A DNA stretch of 64,000 nt, taken from Romboutsia weinsteinii (GTDB lineage Bacteria; Bacillota; Clostridia; Peptostreptococcales; Peptostreptococcaceae). Both the position numbers and the translations under genes were made by a program. This document shows, in pieces, positions 46,580-53,676 of this stretch. Every line of letters starts with the position of its first letter. Positions within the stretch are counted from its first letter, which is position 1. The notes below the pieces were generated by a model. The model saw only the letters and a list, made by a program, of their open reading frames with translations, did no database searches and was not told the origin of the DNA. The stretch is taken from contig NZ_NOJY02000007.1 in NCBI RefSeq assembly GCF_002250835.2, forward strand, positions 87,765 to 151,764, in the 5' to 3' direction.

Positions 46580-47645
46580 TGCTAAACTCCTTATCGTATG
46601 AAATTAAATCGTTAAAATTCAATGCTTCTTGAGGTATATATTTTCTTTCTGAAAGTATATTTTCTATTTTTTGTTGATATTTATTATCAAAGAAATCCAT
46701 AAAAATTCCTTTTCTATTATCTTTTTGACCATCCTTCGTAACTGGTAGGCTGTTAATATCCTCTATAGCTCTACTATCACCTACTACTTTGTCTAATATA
46801 TACTCATATCCCTCTTTAAAAGGTACCCAGTCTATCTTATCTATATTTCTCTCTCTGTAACTTTCATATATAGATATACCTGCATAGTCTATATCTCCAA
46901 AATAATAAAAAGTATTATTTATATTAGAGATATATTCTTCAGTATATTCTTCTATTTCATTTATAGATGGAAGTCTACCATTACCTCCTCCATATATTAC
47001 AGTCGATATTTCAATACCAAGTACATTTTTAGATACTGTTTTTATATATTTTCTTATGGAGTAGAATGTATCTTGATTTTCTATAATTAATACGTTTTGC
47101 GGTGACCCTTTGCTAACAGAATAATAAGCTATTGGTTCACACGTTTCGTAATAATTAAAGAAATCTTCATCCAAACCTAAGTTTTTCATTATAGTATTTA
47201 TTCCTTTTTGCTTTATGCGTTTTTCACGTCTAAATACTTCATAAGACCTTTCATTTGTAGATATACTCGTATTTAATAAGTGTTTTTTATTTTTTATATA
47301 ATTACTAATAGCTAAGATATCTTGTCTATCTCTTTCATATGTACTTAGCTTTTGTTTATAGTAGCTTTTATCTAATTCTGGTGCTAAGTCATAATCAATT
47401 TCTTTTATATAATCCAAATAATCGTTTTCCTCTACTATGAGTTTATACTTCATAAACAAGGAAGGATTTCTTCCATTTTTTTTTGGACTATATTTTTTTA
47501 AAACATTTGTATGTTCTAGTTCATTAACTATACTTACAAAATAAGGATAATCATCTATATCTAAAATTTCTTGAAGTTTTGACCATTCAATTGAAACTTT
47601 ACCATATTCCTTATTCCAATTTTCTAAGATTTTCTTATAATTCAT
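46572..47645 (-). CDS. jetD: Wadjet Toprim nuclease subunit JetD
   Basis: 357 residues. The N-terminal half is a winged-helix or arm region. The C-terminal half is a Toprim domain related to topoisomerase VI/Spo11, with the VLIIENQDTF Glu motif (about 183-192) and the D-x-D in YFGDIDYAGISIYES (about 247-261). It cuts DNA that the JetABC motor has extruded. It is the first gene of the operon here, the D-A-B-C order, which differs from the A-B-C-D order of type I Wadjet. Its Shine-Dalgarno is weak, and a 26-base hairpin lies just upstream. Confidence 0.88.
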   Translation of the reverse strand: MNYKKILENWNKEYGKVSIEWSKLQEILDIDDYPYFVSIVNELEHTNVLKKYSPKKNGRNPSLFMKYKLIVEENDYLDYIKEIDYDLAPELDKSYYKQKLSTYERDRQDILAISNYIKNKKHLLNTSISTNERSYEVFRREKRIKQKGINTIMKNLGLDEDFFNYYETCEPIAYYSVSKGSPQNVLIIENQDTFYSIRKYIKTVSKNVLGIEISTVIYGGGNGRLPSINEIEEYTEEYISNINNTFYYFGDIDYAGISIYESYRERNIDKIDWVPFKEGYEYILDKVVGDSRAIEDINSLPVTKDGQKDNRKGIFMDFFDNKYQQKIENILSERKYIPQEALNFNDLISYDKEFSNE

Positions 47646-47658
47646 AATCTTATATTAT

Positions 47659-47684
47659 GGTATTTCTAAAATTATAGAAATACC
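47659..47684. promoter_or_regulatory. Palindrome in the jetD leader
   Basis: Ten-base perfect arms ggtatttcta / tagaaatacc with a 6-base AT centre lie 13 bases before the jetD ATG. AAGGAG stands just upstream of it in the sense strand. It could be a WYL-regulator operator or an RNA hairpin affecting jetD translation. Confidence 0.45.
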
Positions 47685-47789
47685 TATACTCCTTCTATAC
47701 AATTTTCGTGTTTTTTATTTTTATACTTTTTTACCATAATTCACTTCTTAAATTTACTTTTAATACATAAATATTATTTCGATATTTAC

Positions 47790-47819
47790 ATTATAATTCA
47801 TTACTTTATTAAACTACAA
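47790..47819 (-). promoter_or_regulatory. Candidate promoter of the Wadjet operon
   Basis: A perfect TATAAT and a TTGTAG 18 bases upstream on the minus strand give a leader of about 140 bases before jetD. The -35 match is moderate. Confidence 0.4.
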
Positions 47820-47824
47820 CAATA

Positions 47825-47848
47825 AGGTATGCATAAATGTGCACACCT
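47825..47848 (-). terminator. Terminator after the WYL regulator gene
   Basis: Nine-base arms (aggtatgca / tgcacacct, one G-T pair) lie just beyond the regulator stop, with a T-containing tail. It separates the regulator from the jet operon. Confidence 0.5.
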
Positions 47849-47850
47849 CA

Positions 47851-48873
47851 TTATTTATATAGATTATTTATTTGTTCTATTTCTTCTTTAATACTTTTAA
47901 TTAGTGATTTTGGATAAATAACTTTTATATTATCTCCTTGTTGTAATATCCACATTATAAGTCCTCTACTTACCTTAGCTTCAAATTCAATTTTATATAA
48001 ATCATTATTTATCTTTTTTAAATCAACATCTTTTCCAAATTCATCAATAAATACATTTAGTAGTTTTTTTCTTGCTTCTAATACTATTTTACTCACTTCT
48101 TTACCTGAATACATCTTAAATGATTTTTTAGTATAATCAACTGGATTGAACTTATTTTTACAGTCTTCTATATGTTTTAAATCATCAATTTCATCTTCAA
48201 GTATACTTAACTTTTTTATTCTATCTAATCTAAAATTACCTAATCCTCCAGCTCTCTTTATGTCTTCTCCTACTAAATAATATTTGTCTCTTTGTAAAAT
48301 CATTGATACCGGATTGATGCAATACTCTTTTATACTATTATCATCATTTAAGCGAGGAACCATTTTTTTATCTTCATTGTATGAATAGTAATTAAATGAT
48401 ATCTTTCTATTTTCATTTATTGCTCTGTCAATTTTATCAATATTATAAAATATTTCTTTGTTTTCCGTTTTAGCTCTATCATCTATATAAGCATATTTTT
48501 GTATACTATACCTATTATAAATAGTGTTTAATTTGCCTAATTTAGTTATAATTCCCTCACTTTTTTTCTTCGTAATAAATTTACTTGCATATATACAATC
48601 TGCTAATATTCTTAACTCATATGGCTCAAATTCATGGTGTACCATATAGTATCCTTTAAAATTATTATTTTTTTCAATAATTTCTATATCAAATCCTAAT
48701 TTAATTAAGTCATTTATATACTTACTTATTGTTCTGCTATCATTAATAGGTTGGATTCCTTTTTTTATCATCAATATATCAATTTCTTTTTTAGTTAGAA
48801 TATTTTCTTCATTTGAATATTTTTTTAATATTTCTATTAAAGTATAAAACTTTATATGATTATCCTTTGGCAT
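47851..48873 (-). CDS. WYL-domain transcriptional regulator
   Basis: 340 residues. The N-terminal winged helix (about 5-75) has LTKKEIDILM and SRTISKYINDLIKLGFDI. The WYL domain (about 150-235) has ISFNYYSYNEDKK, INPVSMILQRDKYYLVGE and FRLDRI. The C-terminal extension (about 240-335) resembles the WCX domain. Such regulators often sit beside defence operons (BrxR/CapW type) and repress them. Here it is directly upstream of the Wadjet operon on the same strand, with the jetD palindrome as a possible target. Confidence 0.82.
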   Translation of the reverse strand: MPKDNHIKFYTLIEILKKYSNEENILTKKEIDILMIKKGIQPINDSRTISKYINDLIKLGFDIEIIEKNNNFKGYYMVHHEFEPYELRILADCIYASKFITKKKSEGIITKLGKLNTIYNRYSIQKYAYIDDRAKTENKEIFYNIDKIDRAINENRKISFNYYSYNEDKKMVPRLNDDNSIKEYCINPVSMILQRDKYYLVGEDIKRAGGLGNFRLDRIKKLSILEDEIDDLKHIEDCKNKFNPVDYTKKSFKMYSGKEVSKIVLEARKKLLNVFIDEFGKDVDLKKINNDLYKIEFEAKVSRGLIMWILQQGDNIKVIYPKSLIKSIKEEIEQINNLYK

Positions 48874-49050
48874 TGTAACCTTTCCTTCCTCACTATTATT
48901 TCAATTTTTCACCTTTTAAATTAACTACTCACAATAAGAGTTTAACCTATGTATTTTCATTTATCAAATTATAAGTATCTATGATTTAAAACAGCAGTAT
49001 TATAAATTATTCAATAATATATAGCACAAAACTTCATGTGGATGACTTAA

Positions 49051-49401
49051 ATGAATGAAATTGTAAAAGTTACTGACCTCTGTCAAAACTTTTATTCTAA
49101 AAAAGGAGAACTTGAAGTATTTAAAGATATAAACTTCACATTACACCAAGGAAAAATTCTGACACTACTCGGTCCATCCGGCTCTGGAAAATCAACAATA
49201 CTAAATATACTAACAAAACTAATTAAACCAACTAGTGCTGAACTAATTATAAATGGAAATATCGGTTATATGTTTCAAAGATACTACCTACTAGAATGGC
49301 GAAATATAATGGACAATATAACTATTTGCCTTGAGATACAAAATAATAAATACCCTAAAGCAATCAATAGAGTTGAAAAACTATTTAAAACTTATGTATA
49401 A
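49051..49401 (+). pseudogene. Truncated ABC ATPase (NitT/TauT/SsuB-like)
   Basis: 116 residues from an ATG. Walker A is LLGPSGSGKST (about 39-49) and a Q loop GYMFQRYYLLEWRN follows, but the frame stops soon after (about residue 116 of the usual about 250). The signature, Walker B and H loop are missing, so it cannot hydrolyse ATP as it stands. No permease or binding-protein gene is adjacent. It looks like the left half of a gene broken at about 49,400. Confidence 0.7.
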
Positions 49402-49405
49402 TATA

Positions 49406-49642
49406 CCGTGTTTAATAAAAGTAAAGTCTTACCTGATCCTGGCACACAAGTTTAAAAATTATATTCTTATTAGACTTGTTATTTTTTATGCTGTTTATAA
49501 TAAACTCCTGAGTTCTTTTTAGTGATCCTTCTTCAATGTTTTTTATTTCTTGTATATTCTCTCTTTTAAATATATCTCTAGTTACTTCTATAATATTAAG
49601 TAAAAGCTTGTCCTTGTAATTAATCCTCTCATCAATACCCTC
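49406..49642 (-). pseudogene. Truncated DUF2075-like ATPase remnant
   Basis: On the minus strand a frame reads IQEIKNIEEGSLKRTQEFII, then after a one-base frameshift VPGSGKTLLLLNTVY. This is the spacing and P loop of the DUF2075 (COG3410) family. The frame then stops. It meets the truncated ABC ATPase tail to tail. The remaining 49643-49818 holds the prfC promoter. Confidence 0.4.
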
Positions 49643-49673
49643 TTTTTATTACTATAATTTAGTAGTTTCTATA

Positions 49674-49702
49674 TTGACAGTTTTGTAATAAAGTTATATT
49701 AT
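49674..49702 (+). promoter_or_regulatory. Promoter of prfC
   Basis: Consensus TTGACA and TATTAT with a 17-base spacer lie 117 bases before the prfC ATG. Found by eye. Confidence 0.65.
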
Positions 49703-49818
49703 CAATAATATTGTAGTTTTTTATATTACATAGAAAATTATGTTCATTTTAAAACTATTATTAAATATAATTTTTTATATTTAGATAATCATAAAATTAA
49801 AATAAAGGATGATAAAAA

Positions 49819-51417
49819 ATGACAGAACAAAATTTAAACTTGATTGATGAAGTTAAAAGAAGAAGAACCTTCGCAATCATTTCCCATCCCGATGCAGGAA
49901 AAACTACATTAACTGAAAAGTTTCTATTATATGGTGGTGCCATTCGTGAAGCAGGCTCAGTTAAATCAAGAAGATCTCAAAAACATGCAGTATCTGACTG
50001 GATGGAGATTGAAAAACAAAGAGGTATATCTGTTGCATCAAGTGTTCTTCAATTTGAATATAATAATTTTTGCATAAATATTCTTGACACTCCAGGGCAT
50101 CAAGATTTCAGTGAGGACACTTATAGGACTCTTATGGCTGCAGACTGTGCAGTAATGGTTATTGACTCTGCTAAAGGTGTCGAGGCTCAGACAAAGAAAT
50201 TATTCCACGTTTGTAAAATGAGAGGAATACCAATTTTCACTTTTGTAAATAAAATGGACCGTCAAGGAAAAGATCCTTTTGAACTACTTGAAGATCTTGA
50301 AAATGTTCTAGGAATTCGTTCTTGTCCAGTAAACTGGCCAATTGGTTCTGGTAAAGAGTTCAAAGGTGTGTTTAACCGTCATAAAAATCAAGTTGAACTA
50401 TTTGATGATGGTAACCATGGACAATCTATTGCGAAATCTACAACTGGAGATATATCTGATGAAAGATTTAATACTTTATTAGGTGATGCTCTTCATGAAA
50501 AACTTCTAGAGGATATTGAACTTTTAGATATTGCTGGAGATAATTTTGATTTAGACAGAGTATTAAATGGTGAATTGACACCTGTATTCTTCGGAAGTGC
50601 CCTTACTAACTTTGGTGTAGAACCATTTTTAGAATCTTTCTTAGAAATAACACCACCACCAAATCCTCGTAGCAGTAATTTAGGTGATATTGACCCTAAT
50701 TCTAATAACTTCTCAGGATTTATATTTAAAATACAAGCTAACATGGATAAAAATCATAGGGATAGAATAGCATTCCTTCGAATTTGCTCTGGTAAATTTG
50801 AAAAAGGTATGGCTGTAACTCATGTACAAAGAAACAAAAAGGTTAAACTTTCACAACCTCAACAGTTTGTTGCACAAGACCGTGTTATTATAGATTCAGC
50901 TTATCCAGGGGATATTATAGGTATACATGACCCAGGAATATTTAATATAGGTGACACATTAAGTGAAAAGCAATCAAATTTACAATACACTGGTATACCA
51001 CAATTTGCTCCTGAGCATTTTGCAAGAGTCTCTACAAAAAATGCTCTTAAGAGAAAGCAGTTCGTAAAGGGTATTACACAGTTATCAGAAGAAGGTGCTA
51101 TACAGGTATTCAAACAACCTAATTCAGGTATGGAAGAACTTATTATAGGTGTAGTTGGAGTTCTTCAATTTGAAGTTTTAGAATATCGTCTAAAACAAGA
51201 GTATGGTGTTGAGATGCTAATGAATTCACTACCTTATCGCCATGTACGTTGGGTTGAAAATGATATTTCTAAATATGGTAGGCTTTCAATGCCAATGGAT
51301 ACACTACTAGTTGAAGATAAAAATAGTAATCCAGTAGTGTTATTACAAAATGAATGGTCTATTAGACATTTAATTGAAAGAAACGAAAATATAGTTTTAA
51401 AAGAAACTTCTTTATAA
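49819..51417 (+). CDS. prfC: Peptide chain release factor 3 (RF3)
   Basis: 532 residues, the usual length. The translational GTPase motifs are SHPDAGKTT (G1, 22-30), a GISVASS switch I end, DTPGHQDF (G3) and NKMDR (G4). Domain II/III and an RF3-specific C-terminal region (GVVGVLQFEVLEYRLKQEYG) follow. It recycles RF1 and RF2 from the ribosome after termination. It has its own promoter and terminator and is a fixed core gene between two defence systems. AAAGGATGAT precedes the ATG. Confidence 0.95.
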   Translation: MTEQNLNLIDEVKRRRTFAIISHPDAGKTTLTEKFLLYGGAIREAGSVKSRRSQKHAVSDWMEIEKQRGISVASSVLQFEYNNFCINILDTPGHQDFSEDTYRTLMAADCAVMVIDSAKGVEAQTKKLFHVCKMRGIPIFTFVNKMDRQGKDPFELLEDLENVLGIRSCPVNWPIGSGKEFKGVFNRHKNQVELFDDGNHGQSIAKSTTGDISDERFNTLLGDALHEKLLEDIELLDIAGDNFDLDRVLNGELTPVFFGSALTNFGVEPFLESFLEITPPPNPRSSNLGDIDPNSNNFSGFIFKIQANMDKNHRDRIAFLRICSGKFEKGMAVTHVQRNKKVKLSQPQQFVAQDRVIIDSAYPGDIIGIHDPGIFNIGDTLSEKQSNLQYTGIPQFAPEHFARVSTKNALKRKQFVKGITQLSEEGAIQVFKQPNSGMEELIIGVVGVLQFEVLEYRLKQEYGVEMLMNSLPYRHVRWVENDISKYGRLSMPMDTLLVEDKNSNPVVLLQNEWSIRHLIERNENIVLKETSL

Positions 51418-51426
51418 AAACAAATG

Positions 51427-51469
51427 TTAATCCCCCCTACGTCTATTTTTAAACGTAAGGGGGATTAAT
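51427..51469 (+). terminator. Terminator of prfC
   Basis: The GC-rich arms ttaatcccccctacgt and its near-complement with aacgtaagggggattaa are followed by a T run just after the prfC stop. Confidence 0.85.
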
Positions 51470-51570
51470 TTTATATCTTCTCAACGAATTCCCTATAGTT
51501 AACAAACACCCTTTATTAACACCTTCAATAAAACCATGCGAAGCAACCATACTTTCCCAATATCCAAACT

Positions 51571-51831
51571 CTAATTATCTTTAATCTTTATAATATTTCT
51601 TACTTGAACCTCACTTATATTAAATCTTCTAGCTATTTCTTTGTAATCACCCTTGAAGGTACCCCTAATGATTTTATTTCTAACAGGCTTAGTTATACTA
51701 CTTTCATTAGGTATATATAAATTACTACCACCAACTAATTTTATTAATTCTTTAAAAGAATCTATACCAATAGCATCAACTATATCCTTTAAAGCATCTG
51801 GTATATCATCTTTACTTAAGTACTCCAACAT
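51571..51831 (-). CDS. Mor-family transcription activator-like protein
   Basis: About 86 residues. The C-terminal half contains RNKIIRGTFKGDYKEIARRF and NISEVQVRNIIKI, the helix-turn-helix arrangement of the Mor/C family that activates phage Mu middle genes. The start at 51831 is chosen because GGGGGG lies seven bases before it; the earlier ATG overlaps that run. It is opposite in strand to the amidase cassette and probably belongs to a mobile element. Confidence 0.7.
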   Translation of the reverse strand: MLEYLSKDDIPDALKDIVDAIGIDSFKELIKLVGGSNLYIPNESSITKPVRNKIIRGTFKGDYKEIARRFNISEVQVRNIIKIKDN

Positions 51832-52088
51832 TAAAATCCCCCCCATTAGTTAAACATACTTTTATAATCATACTTATATATATTCTAGCATTACTATCTA
51901 CTTTTATGGGATAGCATCTTTCAATTTATTTATAAAGATAAAATTTAACCTTTTGTATTTTTACTACTTCACCATCTATTTTATATTCTACATATAAATC
52001 ATTATTAATTATTTTCTAAAATCTTTTAAAATACTTATTTCTGCAAAGTTGATAATATTAAATTAAAAATAATTAGGAGGTAACAAAT

Positions 52089-52745
52089 ATGAAATGGTAT
52101 CTAGACTTTGGACATGGTGGAAAAGACCCAGGAGCTGTAGGCTCAAGCTCTACAAAAGAAAGCGACACAGTACTAAAAATAGGAACACTAATAAAAAATA
52201 ACCTGGAGGAAGCCTTGGAAAAGGTAATAATAACTCGTTATAATGACACCTACTATTCATTAGACTACAGAAGCTCCAAAGCTAACAAAGAAAACTGCGA
52301 CTACTTCATAAGCATACACATGAACTCATCAACAAACAAATCTGCTAAAGGATGTGAAGTATGGGTATACGATGAAAAAAGTAAGCTCTACACTCTATCT
52401 AAAAACATATGCACAAATCTGTCTCAAAAACTAAATACACCTAACCGTGGAGTCAAAGTATCAAAAGAATTCTCAGTACTAAGAAAAACTAAAATGCCCG
52501 CTCTTCTAATAGAAATAGACTTCATATCTAATAGTGCAGTAGAAACTGCTTTGACTTCTAGCAAATACATAAAAGACATATCCGATAGCATATCATCTAC
52601 TCTACTAGCTTTTGTTAATAAATCAATAGCTAATGACAGTGTATTTTACAGAGTATGTATAGGAGCTTATAAAGATAAATCTAATGCTATTAGATCTAAA
52701 AATGAAGCTATAGCTAAAGGATTTAAAGATACTTATATAGTTTAA
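52089..52745 (+). CDS. N-acetylmuramoyl-L-alanine amidase (Amidase_3), endolysin-like
   Basis: 218 residues with no signal peptide, so release would need a holin or lysis. The zinc ligands and catalytic Glu are seen in WYLDFGHGGKDPGAVG (His9), KESDTVLKI (Glu), ISIHMNSS (His) and ALLIEIDFIS (Glu). It cuts the MurNAc to L-Ala bond in peptidoglycan. About 35 C-terminal residues (FYRVCIGAYKDKSNAIRSKN) look like the first half of a SPOR repeat, which ends early. A TAGGAGGT Shine-Dalgarno precedes the ATG. It starts a four-gene cassette. Confidence 0.88.
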   Translation: MKWYLDFGHGGKDPGAVGSSSTKESDTVLKIGTLIKNNLEEALEKVIITRYNDTYYSLDYRSSKANKENCDYFISIHMNSSTNKSAKGCEVWVYDEKSKLYTLSKNICTNLSQKLNTPNRGVKVSKEFSVLRKTKMPALLIEIDFISNSAVETALTSSKYIKDISDSISSTLLAFVNKSIANDSVFYRVCIGAYKDKSNAIRSKNEAIAKGFKDTYIV

Positions 52746-52901
52746 AAATTAGATAAAACTTTTTTCTAAAAAACTTTAATATCCCGTAAAACCATAACTT
52801 CTTATACTTATATCAAGAAGCAAACATATTTTAAAACTTGTAACATTAGTAGCTAGAAAATAGGTTAGCTTCTAAAATAATAAAAAGGAGGTATAACTTA
52901 T

Positions 52902-53120
52902 ATGGCAGTTGTTGAAATTAAAGAACTTTCAAGCTTAAAGATAAGATTAGATTTAGGTATGGTTAATGGCAAAACTAAATCTAGAAGTAAGTCTTACTCT
53001 TATCTAAAGCATAACGCTCCTGCTCAAGACACATATGATGTAGGTGAAGCTATAATGTCACTTCAAGAGCACACAGTAATGGATATAATCAAGCAAGATA
53101 ATACAATACTTGGTGCGTAG
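52902..53120 (+). CDS. DUF1659 family protein
   Basis: 72 residues with GKTKSRSKSYSYLKHNAPAQ and YDVGEAIMSLQEHTV, typical of DUF1659. The family is small, has no known function, and accompanies DUF2922 and YvrJ genes in many Firmicutes. AAAGGAGG precedes the ATG. Confidence 0.8.
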   Translation: MAVVEIKELSSLKIRLDLGMVNGKTKSRSKSYSYLKHNAPAQDTYDVGEAIMSLQEHTVMDIIKQDNTILGA

Positions 53121-53157
53121 ACTATTGTATAAATTTTAAAGAAAGGAGGATTTAATT

Positions 53158-53388
53158 ATGGAAACTACTAGAAGATTACTTATGTCTTTTAAATGTAATA
53201 ATGATAAGAAAGTGTCATTATCAGTGGAAGATCCAAGAGATGATGTAACTGAAGCAGAAATAAAAACTGTAATGGACTTAATAGTATCTAAGAATATCTT
53301 TACTCCAAATGGTTCTGAGATTGTAGAAGCTCTTGAAGCTAAAGTTGTAGTTACAGATACTACACCTTATGACTTAGTTATAGGGTAA
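53158..53388 (+). CDS. DUF2922 family protein
   Basis: 76 residues with RRLLMSFKCNNDKKVSLSVE and DVTEAEIKTVMDLIV, matching DUF2922. No function is known. It is 37 bases after the DUF1659 gene with an AAGGAGG Shine-Dalgarno. Confidence 0.8.
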   Translation: METTRRLLMSFKCNNDKKVSLSVEDPRDDVTEAEIKTVMDLIVSKNIFTPNGSEIVEALEAKVVVTDTTPYDLVIG

Positions 53389-53406
53389 TAGAGTTTAATA
53401 TAAATC

Positions 53407-53451
53407 AAAAGACTATGCTTTGAAACTTCTCACTTTCTCGCATAGTCTTTT
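53407..53451 (+). terminator. Terminator after the DUF2922 gene
   Basis: The 12-base arms aaaagactatgc / gcatagtctttt with a 21-base loop stand between DUF2922 and yvrJ. Confidence 0.7.
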
Positions 53452-53482
53452 TGCTTATAAAATTTAATTGAAAGGTGTGTAT

Positions 53483-53632
53483 ATGATGAATTCAGAAATT
53501 CAAACTTTGATAGCTTCTGTTGGTTTTCCTATAGCCCTTAGCATGTATTTGCTTGTTAGAATAGAAGGTAAGCTCCAGATGCTATCTGATAGTATTAATG
53601 AATTGTCTAAAAATATAATAAGTATGAAATAA
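53483..53632 (+). CDS. YvrJ family small membrane protein
   Basis: 49 residues from ATG (a second ATG directly follows). One transmembrane helix with SVGFPIALSMYLLVR, then an amphipathic helix KLQMLSDSINELSKNI, is the YvrJ pattern. Holin-like use is possible but not proven. It closes the amidase / DUF1659 / DUF2922 cassette. AAAGGTG lies upstream. Confidence 0.8.
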   Translation: MMNSEIQTLIASVGFPIALSMYLLVRIEGKLQMLSDSINELSKNIISMK

Positions 53633-53634
53633 TA

Positions 53635-53668
53635 CTAACGGTCAAATATTTTTATATTTGACTGTTAG
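53635..53668. terminator. Bidirectional terminator, yvrJ-like gene / lmuB
   Basis: Fifteen-base arms (ctaacggtcaaatat and its complement, one G-T pair) with T runs on both sides separate convergent genes. Confidence 0.85.
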
Positions 53669-53676
53669 TATTTTTC

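Noticed and set aside
49331..49522. 63-codon plus-strand frame
   Set aside because: It overlaps the truncated ABC ATPase and the DUF2075-like remnant, and shows no domain.
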